Assembly: GCF_032595355.1 (NCBI RefSeq)
Contig: NZ_JASMWN010000001.1
Coordinates: 124,001-188,000 of the forward strand
Length of the DNA: 64,000 bases
Reading direction: 5' to 3'
Origin: Sedimentitalea todarodis
GTDB lineage: Bacteria > Pseudomonadota > Alphaproteobacteria > Rhodobacterales > Rhodobacteraceae
Shown: piece by piece, positions 33,547 through 42,231 of the stretch
How the letters are laid out: each line of letters opens with the position of its first letter
How positions within the stretch are numbered: position 1 is the first letter of the stretch
Translations under genes and position numbers: made by a program
Notes under the pieces: generated by a model
What the model saw: only the letters and a program-made list of their open reading frames with translations
Database searches by the model: none
What the model was told of the DNA's origin: nothing

Positions 33547-35496
33547 TCAGCCTTTGATATCGGCCCGCATCAATCCGAGCGATACATCCTCGGGGTTCGC
33601 GGCAATCGCCCGGTTCACCGTGTCCAGAGCGGCCTCACGGTCGCCCAGGGCTGCATGGATACGCACCATCATCGTCCAGGCCTGAACCAGCTGCGGATCC
33701 ATTTCGACCGCCTCACCAAAGGCTTCAAGCGCTGCGGGCATGTTGCGTGTGGTCAGGCCAATGCCGGCAAGAACCATTTGAATCTCGGGAAAATCAGCGT
33801 TGGAATAAAGCGCGCGCTGCCACTCGGTCATCGCGCTGTTCAGCGCCCGGGTATAGCTGTCAGGCATATGCGCGACGCGCAAGGCGAGGAATTCGCGGGC
33901 GGCGGCAATGCGAACCGATTTCACCGGATCACTCAGCAGATCGACGATGCGGCTCAGAATATCGGTCTGCCCTGCGGCGCGTTGCAGCGGTATGGCAGCG
34001 GCACGCACAAGCGGATCAGGGTCGGACAATCCGGGTATCATCCGCTCCGCGATCTCCGGGGTCGCGACCTCGGCGAGCAGATCGAGCGCGCTGGCACGGA
34101 CGATGCCGGGGAGATCTTCATGCTCGACGATACCGATCAGCCCCTCGATCTGACCCACCGGATTTTGGCGCGCCGGGGCGATCACCTGCGAGAAATGCGG
34201 GCCTCGGTGGGGGCTGTCAGGATACCATTGGGCAATGGCCTTTGCGGCCCATGTCGCGGATTTCTCCTGGTGGCAATCGTTGCAGGCGTTTGGCGCGTCC
34301 GTTTCGGCGGTGAGATCCGGGCGTGGCACGCGGAACGAATGATCCCGACGCCCGTCGATGCCCATATAGACACGTTCGATCATATGGCAGCTCTTGCACT
34401 GCGCACCCTCGCTGCCGGATTCGTGGAAATGGTGGCTGGGGTCGTCGTAGAGCGCAGGGCGCAGCGACGGAAATCGATCGTTGCCAGTCGGCGAATGGCA
34501 TTGCGTGCAAACGGCGTTGCCCTCGGCTACGCGTTCGGCGGTGTGGGGGTTGTGACAATCAGTACAGGCGACGCCATTGGCGTACATTTTGGACTGCAGA
34601 AACGAGCCATAGACATAGACCTCGTCGCGTATCTGGCCATCCGCATGGTACTGCCCGGGCCGAAGCGGCGATAGGCGATAGGCATCGTGAAACGGTGTGC
34701 CGGGCAAGGGATTGCCCTGGGCAAAGGCCTCGCGCCGGGAATGGCAGCCCGCGCATTGCTGAATCTCCGCCTCGGCCCCGGCGTTGAAATCCATGGTCAA
34801 TCCGGTTTCGGACAGGTGTTGCCACTGCGCCGGGTCATAGCTTCCGTTCGCCAGCGCCCATTCCCTATGTGCTGCGCCAGGTCCGTGGCAGGCTTCGCAA
34901 CCGACGCCGATCTCGGACTGGGTGCTGGCATAGGTCTTGGTGCTGGCATCATAGTTCTTTTCAAACCCGGTCGCATGACATTCCGCACAACGACCGTTCC
35001 AGTTCTTGTAGGGGCCGGTCCAGTGCAGCCCGTCTCCGGCGGGCAAATCCTGATCCGGGTAGAGATCATACCAACGCTTGCCCTCCACATCCCAGACCAG
35101 ATCCGAAGATTGCAGTCGGCCCGGTTCGGTTTCGAGCAGATATTGTTGCAGCGGCGCGATTCCGACAACTCCGGCGACAGCAAAGGTCGCGAGTTGGCCA
35201 TCTGGTCCCTCTGTTTCGATGGCGGGTCCGGTCGGTCCGGTCAGAAACCGGGACTGCAATTCGCCGGGCGCGGCGGTGTCGCCGCTGAAATCGCCGAGAA
35301 TATGGTCCCCGTCTGGCGCGGTCCAGGCCAGTTGGTGATGAGAACCTGCCCATGCTTCGGCCTCTTCGGCATGGCAATCGGTGCAGGCGTCGCTGCCAAT
35401 ATAGGCGGGATGATCCGCGATTTGCTGCGCAATCACAGAATCCGGACCGATTGCAATCATCAAGACCGCAAACGTCCATGGGAAAATGTCTCGCAT
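33547..35496 (-). CDS. Octaheme c-type cytochrome with HEAT/TPR-like C-terminal part
   Basis: A 649-residue exported protein. After a signal peptide (FPWTFAVLMIAIGPDSVIAQ) there are eight CxxCH heme-binding motifs, at residues 38-42, 170-174, 200-204, 248-252, 311-315, 330-334, 367-371 and 405-409. No CxxCK motif is present. Residues about 430-560 look like HEAT repeats (LPGIVRASALDLLAEVATPE, DPLVRAAAIPLQRA) and about 570-645 like TPR repeats (NMPAALEAFGEAVEMDPQLV). Multiheme proteins of this build occur with TPR tails in many proteobacteria; the reaction is unknown. It is convergent with the DUF1185 gene and is followed upstream by a Crp/Fnr gene in the same orientation. Confidence 0.85.
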   Translation of the reverse strand: MRDIFPWTFAVLMIAIGPDSVIAQQIADHPAYIGSDACTDCHAEEAEAWAGSHHQLAWTAPDGDHILGDFSGDTAAPGELQSRFLTGPTGPAIETEGPDGQLATFAVAGVVGIAPLQQYLLETEPGRLQSSDLVWDVEGKRWYDLYPDQDLPAGDGLHWTGPYKNWNGRCAECHATGFEKNYDASTKTYASTQSEIGVGCEACHGPGAAHREWALANGSYDPAQWQHLSETGLTMDFNAGAEAEIQQCAGCHSRREAFAQGNPLPGTPFHDAYRLSPLRPGQYHADGQIRDEVYVYGSFLQSKMYANGVACTDCHNPHTAERVAEGNAVCTQCHSPTGNDRFPSLRPALYDDPSHHFHESGSEGAQCKSCHMIERVYMGIDGRRDHSFRVPRPDLTAETDAPNACNDCHQEKSATWAAKAIAQWYPDSPHRGPHFSQVIAPARQNPVGQIEGLIGIVEHEDLPGIVRASALDLLAEVATPEIAERMIPGLSDPDPLVRAAAIPLQRAAGQTDILSRIVDLLSDPVKSVRIAAAREFLALRVAHMPDSYTRALNSAMTEWQRALYSNADFPEIQMVLAGIGLTTRNMPAALEAFGEAVEMDPQLVQAWTMMVRIHAALGDREAALDTVNRAIAANPEDVSLGLMRADIKG

Positions 35497-35585
35497 CGCC
35501 GTCCCTGCCTGTTTTGGTCGTTATCCGTTTTCTGACCTATCGGCACAACCCGGTTCTTGTCTTGTGGGCGTGGGTCTCATCGTGG

Positions 35586-36296
35586 TCACGCTCTGCTGAA
35601 CGCGAGCAACCTGTCGTGGTTCGCCACACGTACCTTGCCATACCTCAACTCGATCAGGCCCTTTTCCTGGAGGCGCCTGAGCAGACGGCGTACGGTTGGC
35701 GGCGATACGATGTTCTGCATCGCGATTTGTTCCTGCGAGGCTTCGATCCAGCATCCGGTCGACGGCATCTGATCGTCCTGGAACAGCAACCACGCGGCCA
35801 GACGGCGCGCATTGTCGGGTATCGTGAGGTTCGCCATGATCCGCATCGTTGTGGCCATGTTTCTGTGGGTCAGCGCGTAGAACAGGCAGATCAGATCCGG
35901 ATCGGCCCTGATCAGATCATGCAGGCGAGTCTGCGGCAGGAACCAGCAGGTCACATCCGTTTCGGCCGTTAGCGAGACGAGCCGGGTTGACTTGGAAAAT
36001 AGCGCAAGATCACCGATCCAGAAGCCGGGCCTGCCGATGTAGCAATCATAGATTGTGCCGGCATCGCTTGGGATCGAGACCACGACCCTGCCTTCGACGA
36101 TACCGTATACGCCGTCGGAGATCTCGCCGAGCCGGTAGAGCGTTTCAGAGGCCGCGAACCGGCGCACACGACCCGTCTCCAAGACCTTGCGGCGCACGGA
36201 CTCCGGACAGGTTGCAAGCCATCCATGGCTTTTGAAGATACTGTCAGCGGTCTTAAGATCCAGTTGCACAAACTTTTTTTGCCAGAAACCGCTCAA
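35586..36296 (-). CDS. Crp/Fnr family transcriptional regulator
   Basis: A 236-residue regulator. A cyclic-nucleotide-binding-like beta-roll occupies residues about 25-140 (FAASETLYRLGEISDGVYGI, GFWIGDLALFS), and a C-terminal helix-turn-helix follows (ASQEQIAMQNIVSPPTVRRL). No N-terminal cysteine set for an FNR-type Fe-S cluster is present, so the signal is not oxygen through such a cluster. The gene lies 89 bases upstream of the octaheme cytochrome gene in the same direction and is divergent from the sulfatase gene, so it may control either. Confidence 0.88.
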   Translation of the reverse strand: MSGFWQKKFVQLDLKTADSIFKSHGWLATCPESVRRKVLETGRVRRFAASETLYRLGEISDGVYGIVEGRVVVSIPSDAGTIYDCYIGRPGFWIGDLALFSKSTRLVSLTAETDVTCWFLPQTRLHDLIRADPDLICLFYALTHRNMATTMRIMANLTIPDNARRLAAWLLFQDDQMPSTGCWIEASQEQIAMQNIVSPPTVRRLLRRLQEKGLIELRYGKVRVANHDRLLAFSRA

Positions 36297-36525
36297 ATGA
36301 TCAATTCACGAAATTGCATTCCGTGCCACAATGAGCAGGGGAGTTCGCAAGTCGATGACTTTGTGTAAGGTGAAGCTTGGGGTGTCTGACGGAAATTGGG
36401 ACAGATGCGATCAGGGTTGGCTAAACTGGCATGATTTGCTGGACATGCGTGAAATCCGAACTCAGAACATGGAGTGCCTCGTAGCGGCGCTCGAATTGTA
36501 AAATCAACCAACAGGAGAATTGTTA

Positions 36526-38127
36526 ATGTTAACTGAAACCTCTGTTCCCGGGCGCTGGTTACGCCCGCTAAAGCAAGCCGCCGCAGTTGCGTGCGCCGTG
36601 ACCCTGGCCGCGCCTGCCTGGGCACAGGATGAAAAACCGAATATTCTCGTGATCTGGGGCGATGACATCGGCCAGTCCAACATCTCGGCCTATACGATGG
36701 GGTTGATGGGGTATCAAACACCGAACATCGATCGCGTCGCCAAGGAAGGCATGATCTTTACCGACTATTATGCAGAGCAGTCCTGCACCGCCGGACGGTC
36801 GAGCTTTATCACCGGGCAATCGGTGTTTCGTACCGGCCTGTCCAAGGTTGGCATGCCCGGCGCCAAGGAAGGTATGCAGATCGAGGACCCGACCATCGCC
36901 GGCCTGCTCAAGGCGCAAGGCTATGCGACTGGCCAGTTCGGCAAAAACCACCTGGGTGACCGCGACGAGATGCTGCCGACAAACAACGGCTTTGACGAGT
37001 TCTTTGGCAATCTCTACCACCTGAACGCCGAAGAAGAACCCGAGCTCGAGGATTACCCGAAGAACCCGGAATTCCGCGAGATGTTCGGACCGCGCGGCGT
37101 TGTGCATTCTTTTGCAGATGGCGAGATTCAGGATACCGGCCCGCTGACCAAGAAGCGGATGGAAACCGTCGATGAGGAAACCCTGGGCGGCGCGATTGAT
37201 TTCATCAAGCGCAAGGAAGCTGAAGGTACACCCTGGTTCGTGTGGTGGAATGGCACGCGCATGCACTTCCGTACCCATGTAAAGGAAGAAATGCGTGAGA
37301 AGGCCGACGAGATTGTCGGCAGCCACGTGGATGAGTATCGCGCCGGCATGATCGAGCATGACATGCAGGTGGGGCAGCTTCTCGACCTGCTGGACGAGCT
37401 CGACATCGCCGACAAGACCTTCGTGATGTACTCCACCGACAATGGTCCGCACATGAACAGCTGGCCCGACGCTGCCATGACCCCGTTCCGCGGTGAAAAG
37501 AACACCAACTGGGAAGGCGGCTTCCGTGTTCCCGCGATGGTGCGCTGGCCCGGCAAGATCGAAGCCGGTCAGGTGTCCAACGAGATCATGCACCACATGG
37601 ACTGGTTGCCGACCTTCGTTGCGATGGCGGGCGTGCCTGACATCAAAGAACAGCTACTGGAGGGTGTCACCGTGGCCGAAGTGGGCGGCGGTCGTGATTA
37701 CAAGGTGCATCTGGATGGGTACAACACCTTGCCCTATCTGCTTGGCGAAGAAGAGGAATCGCCCCGAAAGGAAGTGTTCTACTTCTCCGATGACGGCGAT
37801 CTGACGGCGCTGCGCTATGGCCCCTGGAAGGCGATCTTCCTTGAGCATCGTTACCCGCAAACCCTGCGTGCCTGGGCAGAGCCCTGGACGGAGCTTCGGA
37901 TTCCGTTGCTGTTCAACCTGCGTCAGGACCCTTACGAGCGGGCGACAATCACCTCGAACACATATTACGATTGGTATCTGAACCATGTGTTCCTGCTGCT
38001 GCCGGCAGCGAATTATGTGGCCGAGTTCCTTGCGACGTTCGAAGAATACCCGCCACGGCAGGCACCGGGCAGCTTTACGATCGGCGACGCCAAGGCAAAA
38101 ATCCTGGGGTCGCTCGGCTCCAAGTAA
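36526..38127 (+). CDS. Secreted arylsulfatase family hydrolase
   Basis: A 533-residue sulfatase. I place the start at the ATG at 36526, with AGGAG 8 bases upstream, rather than the TTG two codons earlier. A signal peptide ends near APAWAQ. The catalytic cysteine that is converted to formylglycine is C87 in SCTAGRSSFITGQ, and metal ligands are expected in VIWGDDIGQ (D46, D47) and YSTDNGPH. A maturation enzyme must be encoded elsewhere. The substrate is unknown; sulfated marine polysaccharides or aryl sulfates are possibilities. A strong terminator follows. Confidence 0.9.
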   Translation: MLTETSVPGRWLRPLKQAAAVACAVTLAAPAWAQDEKPNILVIWGDDIGQSNISAYTMGLMGYQTPNIDRVAKEGMIFTDYYAEQSCTAGRSSFITGQSVFRTGLSKVGMPGAKEGMQIEDPTIAGLLKAQGYATGQFGKNHLGDRDEMLPTNNGFDEFFGNLYHLNAEEEPELEDYPKNPEFREMFGPRGVVHSFADGEIQDTGPLTKKRMETVDEETLGGAIDFIKRKEAEGTPWFVWWNGTRMHFRTHVKEEMREKADEIVGSHVDEYRAGMIEHDMQVGQLLDLLDELDIADKTFVMYSTDNGPHMNSWPDAAMTPFRGEKNTNWEGGFRVPAMVRWPGKIEAGQVSNEIMHHMDWLPTFVAMAGVPDIKEQLLEGVTVAEVGGGRDYKVHLDGYNTLPYLLGEEEESPRKEVFYFSDDGDLTALRYGPWKAIFLEHRYPQTLRAWAEPWTELRIPLLFNLRQDPYERATITSNTYYDWYLNHVFLLLPAANYVAEFLATFEEYPPRQAPGSFTIGDAKAKILGSLGSK

Positions 38128-38144
38128 GCCATTGAAAATCTTGG

Positions 38145-38173
38145 CGGGCCGTCCCTTTTGGGCGGCCCGTTTT
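38145..38173 (+). terminator. Rho-independent terminator after the sulfatase gene
   Basis: CGGGCCG-CCC pairs with GGG-CGGCCCG around a TTTT loop, followed by TTTT (38170-38173). It is 17 bases after the sulfatase stop and 11 bases from the stop of the convergent ureohydrolase gene, so it could act on both. Confidence 0.85.
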
Positions 38174-38183
38174 CGGTTTGCAC

Positions 38184-39158
38184 CTACGGATTCCCGTTTT
38201 GCTTCCCGCGATGAAACAGCACGCGGCCGATGGTGTTCATCAACAGCTGTGCGGCCAGGATCGCGGTGGTCGCGGTCTGATCGTAATCAGGGGCGACCTC
38301 AACCAGATCGATGCCGACGATGTTGCCCCGCCGCGCCAGACCGTCAATCAGTTCGAGCACTTCGTAGTAGAGAAAGCCGCCATGGCTCGGCGTACCGGTG
38401 CCCGGTGCGATGGAGGGATCGAAGGCGTCGATATCTATCGTCAGATAGTAGCGCGCACCCGCCGGGATGCGATCCAACATCGCCGCCGTGCCCATACGTC
38501 TCACGTGACGCACCGACTGGATGTCGGACCCCATGCGTCGTGCATCGACATAGCCGTCGCGCGCGGTGGAGGATACGTTGCGGATACCGATCTGGCTGAG
38601 ACCGGTGACATATGACTTTTCCGCCGCACGTCGCATCGGGTTGCCATGGCCAAACCGCACGCCATGGCGTTCGTCGACAAAATCAAGATGCGCGTCGATC
38701 TGCACCACGTGGATCGGATCCTGATTGTCAAAGGCATTGATGCAGGGAATGTTGATCGAATGGTCGCCGCCAAGAACCACGGGCAGGGCCCCGGAAGCGA
38801 GTATCTTGCGCACGCCGAATTCGATATTCGCATGGCTTTGAATCGTATCGGTGTGGATAATGTCGGCGTCACCGATATCAACGATGCTCAGCTCTGACGG
38901 ATCGAGATAGGTGATGTCGTCCTCGAAATCATAGGCCCCGGCATGACCGAATGAGAACAGGGTCGAGGCCTCGCGGATCGCGCGCGGCCCCATACGGGCA
39001 CCGGAGCGCCACTGTGCCCCAAAATCAAACGGCGCGCCCATGACCGCAGCGTCGGCCTTGATCGCATCCCAGTCCTGGATGTAAGGGTATTTGCCAAAGG
39101 TGCAGATGCCGACAAACGGCAAGTTCAGCCGCCCGCCCTCGTAGCCATGTTCTGACAT
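38184..39158 (-). CDS. speB: Arginase-family ureohydrolase (agmatinase-like)
   Basis: A 324-residue enzyme starting at the ATG at 39158 (MSEHGYEGG). All six manganese ligands of the arginase fold are present: H133 in GGDHS, D155, H157 and D159 in IDAHLDF, D242 and D244 in IDIDAFDPS. The substrate loop reads GTGTPSHGGF, where classical agmatinases usually have an acidic residue after the proline, so the guanidino substrate (agmatine, guanidinobutyrate, guanidinopropionate or another) is uncertain. The symbol is by family. The gene is convergent with the sulfatase gene and shares its terminator. Confidence 0.85.
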   Translation of the reverse strand: MSEHGYEGGRLNLPFVGICTFGKYPYIQDWDAIKADAAVMGAPFDFGAQWRSGARMGPRAIREASTLFSFGHAGAYDFEDDITYLDPSELSIVDIGDADIIHTDTIQSHANIEFGVRKILASGALPVVLGGDHSINIPCINAFDNQDPIHVVQIDAHLDFVDERHGVRFGHGNPMRRAAEKSYVTGLSQIGIRNVSSTARDGYVDARRMGSDIQSVRHVRRMGTAAMLDRIPAGARYYLTIDIDAFDPSIAPGTGTPSHGGFLYYEVLELIDGLARRGNIVGIDLVEVAPDYDQTATTAILAAQLLMNTIGRVLFHRGKQNGNP

Positions 39159-39348
39159 GCTGATGCTCCCGTTTGAATTCAGTATCAGTGGCACGGATGC
39201 CACCGCGTCGCAACGCGGCGGCGGTCGTCTCAATATAGAGCGACGGGATTGATGATCATCTGCACCCAGCTGCGACTCCGGGCCTGCCCGAGAGCAAACC
39301 TGCATTCGTTCACGCCTTCGCGCAAATGCGGTCCGGTGTTCATGGTTT

Positions 39349-39642
39349 TCAGCGGATACCCCCGTTTTCCTTCAGCAGCACGACATGGTCATCAAACGCG
39401 CCGTCGCCCTCGGCCGGCGGAGCAATTTCGAATTTCCAGGGGGCGGCACCCACGGCTCTCGGATCAAGTGATGCGAGATAGCGCGCGTCTTCGACGTCCA
39501 GCCCCGGTTCACCCGAGACCGAAGCGGTTGGGCCGCTGGTGTCGTTGCAATGTTCGTCCTCCGGATTTTCCCGTATCGCGCGAAGACTGGAGCCACCGAA
39601 AACCGGAGGTGAACACGGCACGGTGAACAGTGAATGCCCCAT
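39349..39642 (-). CDS. Small hypothetical protein downstream of maiA
   Basis: A 97-residue open frame whose ATG (39642) follows an AAGG ribosome-binding site and lies 15 bases after the maiA stop. The sequence has low complexity at the start (SLFTVPCSPPVFGGS) and an acidic, more protein-like end (GLDVEDARYLASLDPRAVGA, then FDDHVVLLKENGG). I recognise no family. It fills an otherwise empty stretch of about 500 bases; codon use is not clearly better than the opposite strand, so it may be spurious. Confidence 0.35.
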   Translation of the reverse strand: MGHSLFTVPCSPPVFGGSSLRAIRENPEDEHCNDTSGPTASVSGEPGLDVEDARYLASLDPRAVGAAPWKFEIAPPAEGDGAFDDHVVLLKENGGIR

Positions 39643-39656
39643 GTTTGCCTTGCGGC

Positions 39657-40292
39657 TTAGGCGGGTTTGCACGTGTCCGGATAGGCGGCCGCAAAGGCCG
39701 GGTGAATGGCGCAGGTCCGTTCAACAGCCGTCGTCCGCGCCAGATCGTCTATCTCGACACCCCAGCGGCGGGCATTGTAGATCTGTGGCATAAGGCAGAT
39801 ATCGGCCAGCCCCGGCGTGGTGCCGCAGCAGTATGGCGATTGGGTGAACGCGCCCATCATGGTTTCGAAGGCCTGCATCCCAGGTCGGATGAAACGCTGC
39901 ATCCAGCGGTCAACGGCATCCTCGCGCCCGGAGATTTCGCGCGCATGTGCGGCCACTGATGCGTTGCAGACCGGATGAATGTCGATCGCGATCGCATAGG
40001 ACAGGGCGCGGGCTTTTGCGCGCTGGATCGGGTCTGTGGGGAGCAGGTCCAGCCCGCGGGTTTCATCAAGGTAGGCGATGATCGCCAGCGATTGGGTCAA
40101 CCGCACCCCGTCGATGTCCAATGCCGGTACAAAGCCTTGCGGATTGCGGGCCAGATGCTCTGGCGAACGTTGTTCGCCCTTGACCAGATCGACGGGGACG
40201 GTCGAATAGGCGACCCCGGCGAGGTTCAGCGCGATGCGGACCCGATAGCTGGCAGAGGACCGCCAGTAGTCGTAGAGAACGGTCTCAGTCAT
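39657..40292 (-). CDS. maiA: Maleylacetoacetate isomerase
   Basis: A 211-residue zeta-class glutathione transferase fold protein. The N-terminal YDYWRSSASYRVRIALNLAG contains the active-site SSxxx(R/Y)R motif, followed by FVPALDIDGVRLTQSLAII for glutathione binding and a C-terminal helical domain (PGLADICLMPQIYNAR). It isomerises maleylacetoacetate to fumarylacetoacetate between HmgA and FahA. Its start overlaps the stop of the DUF2783 gene by 8 bases. Confidence 0.9.
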   Translation of the reverse strand: MTETVLYDYWRSSASYRVRIALNLAGVAYSTVPVDLVKGEQRSPEHLARNPQGFVPALDIDGVRLTQSLAIIAYLDETRGLDLLPTDPIQRAKARALSYAIAIDIHPVCNASVAAHAREISGREDAVDRWMQRFIRPGMQAFETMMGAFTQSPYCCGTTPGLADICLMPQIYNARRWGVEIDDLARTTAVERTCAIHPAFAAAYPDTCKPA

Positions 40293-40482
40293 CGGAATAG
40301 CGACGCGCTGTCTTGATCAGGTCGGTCAGAACACCCAGATCGCCGATCCGGTTCGCCATCAGCAGGACAAGCCGGGCATTCAGGGCGTGGCTTTCCTCGA
40401 TGCCCAGGCCGTCATGCGCATGAATCAGCGTGTTGTAGAAATCGTCCTGGTCCGGGCTCAGCCTGTCGGGTGCGATACTCAT
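40285..40482 (-). CDS. DUF2783 domain protein
   Basis: A 65-residue, mostly helical protein (MSIAPDRLSPDQDDFYNTLI, then NARLVLLMANRIGDLGVLT). It matches DUF2783, a small family that recurs beside flavin monooxygenases of aromatic pathways. Its ATG overlaps the stop of the monooxygenase gene by 4 bases and its end overlaps maiA by 8 bases, so all three are co-translated. A small accessory role for the monooxygenase is likely but unproven. Confidence 0.75.
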   Translation of the reverse strand: MSIAPDRLSPDQDDFYNTLIHAHDGLGIEESHALNARLVLLMANRIGDLGVLTDLIKTARRYSDD

Positions 40483-42098
40483 GCTGCGTCCTCCTCAAGT
40501 TCGGCGCCCAATGCCCGTTCCCTGGCGGCCAGAACGGCCTGTTCGGTGGGATTGTCAAAGACCGCACAGACATGGCCGTCCGGACGGAACAGATAGGCCT
40601 TGGCCGATCCGTAACGACGGATTGCATGGCCGCCCGCCGCTGTGAAACAGGGATAGTCAGCACGTTGATTGATGCCGATCCGGCGCACGGATGGCAGGTC
40701 TGGCAACAGCACGTCGCCAAAGCCTACAAGCGTGAAATGACCCTGTACCTCGTTCAGGAGCCAGCTGTTTCCGGTCTCGCTTGCCAGAGGCGCGTCCAGC
40801 ATTGCACGGCCCGGCGCGACCTGCGCCGTTCCGGGCGTTTGCAGGTCCATGCCCTCAAGCGAACAAGGGACCGAGAGACGCCCGGAATTCAACAGCTTCT
40901 GTGCAAAGGGCTGATCCCTTGCCAACCGCAGCGCCTCGGCCCGAAACACCGCTTCGACCGGGGTTTTTGGTGTCATGAAGTTGGTGGAACGGGAGGAATT
41001 CATGATGTTTTCGGCGGCCCCATGACTGCGCTCCTGATGATAGGTTCTGATCAGGGCCGGTGGGGCATCGCCGGTCAGGACGGCGGCGAGTTTCCAGGCC
41101 AGGTTGTCCACATCCTGAATGCCGCCATTGCCGCCCCGCGCGCCAAAGGGGCTGACGACATGGGCGCTGTCTCCGACAAAGATCACCCGGTTGTGCACCA
41201 TCTGGTCGAGTTTGATACAGCGGAATTTGTAGACGCTGACCCAATCGAGTTTGAACGGCTTGTCCCCGACGATCGCCTTTATCCGCGGGATCACCTTGTC
41301 TTCGGCGGCCTCGGCCTTGCCATCGGCATCAGCGTCCAATTGCAGGTCGATGCGGTATATATTGTCGGGTTGCATGTGCAGCAATGCCGATTTGCCCGTG
41401 TGGAAAGGCGGATCGAACCAGAACCACCGTTCGGGCACGTCCTCGTCGCCAAAGGGGCTTTGCTCCATTTCGATGTCGGCGATCAGGAATTGTTCCTCAA
41501 AGGTCTGGCCCTTGAAATCAAGCCCCATGCGCTCGCGCGTCGCCGATCCGGCCCCGTCGCAGGCGATGAGATAGCCGGCTTCGATCTCGTAGACACCATC
41601 GGGGGTTTCCACCTCCAGAGTGACAAAATCGCCGTTATCCCGGTGCCCGATGACCTTGTTTTTGAACCGCAGGTCAATCATCTCGGGGAATTCACGGGCG
41701 CGGTCCACGAGGTACTCTTCGACATAGTATTGCTGAAGGTTGATAAAGGCCGGATACTTGTGGCCATCCCCCGGCAGCAGGTCAAAGCTGTAGACTTCAT
41801 TGTCGCCGTAGAATTGCCGCCCGACCTTCCATGTGACGCCTTTCTCGAGCATCCGCTGACCGATCCCAAGGCGGTCAAAAATCTCAAGAGTCCGCTTGGA
41901 CCAGCAGATCGCCCGGCTGCCGACTGACACCACATTGTTGTCATCCAGCACCACCGACTTGATACCACGCTGCGCCAGGTCGATGGCCATGGCGAGGCCG
42001 ATGGGCCCGGCCCCGACAATGGCAACCGCGTGGCGCGGTTCGGTCCCGATCAGCCCGGGAGGGGCGACGTAGGGAAAAGGCGTATAGTCATAAGCCAT
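40479..42098 (-). CDS. FAD-dependent aromatic monooxygenase (MhpA-like)
   Basis: A 539-residue group A flavoprotein hydroxylase. The start at 42098 (MAYDYTPFPY) follows a strong GGAGG. FAD-binding signatures are VAIVGAGPIGLAMAIDLA near residue 30, LIACDGAGSATRERMG (the DG motif), and VIFVGDSAHVVSPFGARGG. The C-terminal thioredoxin-like region (RIGINQRADYPCFTA) resembles that of 3-(3-hydroxyphenyl)propionate hydroxylases. In this cluster it probably hydroxylates a phenolic precursor feeding homogentisate or a similar ring-cleavage substrate. Confidence 0.85.
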   Translation of the reverse strand: MAYDYTPFPYVAPPGLIGTEPRHAVAIVGAGPIGLAMAIDLAQRGIKSVVLDDNNVVSVGSRAICWSKRTLEIFDRLGIGQRMLEKGVTWKVGRQFYGDNEVYSFDLLPGDGHKYPAFINLQQYYVEEYLVDRAREFPEMIDLRFKNKVIGHRDNGDFVTLEVETPDGVYEIEAGYLIACDGAGSATRERMGLDFKGQTFEEQFLIADIEMEQSPFGDEDVPERWFWFDPPFHTGKSALLHMQPDNIYRIDLQLDADADGKAEAAEDKVIPRIKAIVGDKPFKLDWVSVYKFRCIKLDQMVHNRVIFVGDSAHVVSPFGARGGNGGIQDVDNLAWKLAAVLTGDAPPALIRTYHQERSHGAAENIMNSSRSTNFMTPKTPVEAVFRAEALRLARDQPFAQKLLNSGRLSVPCSLEGMDLQTPGTAQVAPGRAMLDAPLASETGNSWLLNEVQGHFTLVGFGDVLLPDLPSVRRIGINQRADYPCFTAAGGHAIRRYGSAKAYLFRPDGHVCAVFDNPTEQAVLAARERALGAELEEDAA

Positions 42099-42231
42099 CG
42101 GTTTCCTCCATTCCAATGGGTGCCATCCGCAGACAGCCTTTGCCGAGATCGCCCATTACACCATGATCCCGATCAAGGTTGATGGCCGGGCGAGACGTTT
42201 CTTGGTTGCGCCGGCCATCGAACGGCCATTC

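Noticed and set aside
40470..41927. 485-codon plus-strand frame
   Set aside because: Antisense to the flavin monooxygenase; no domain.
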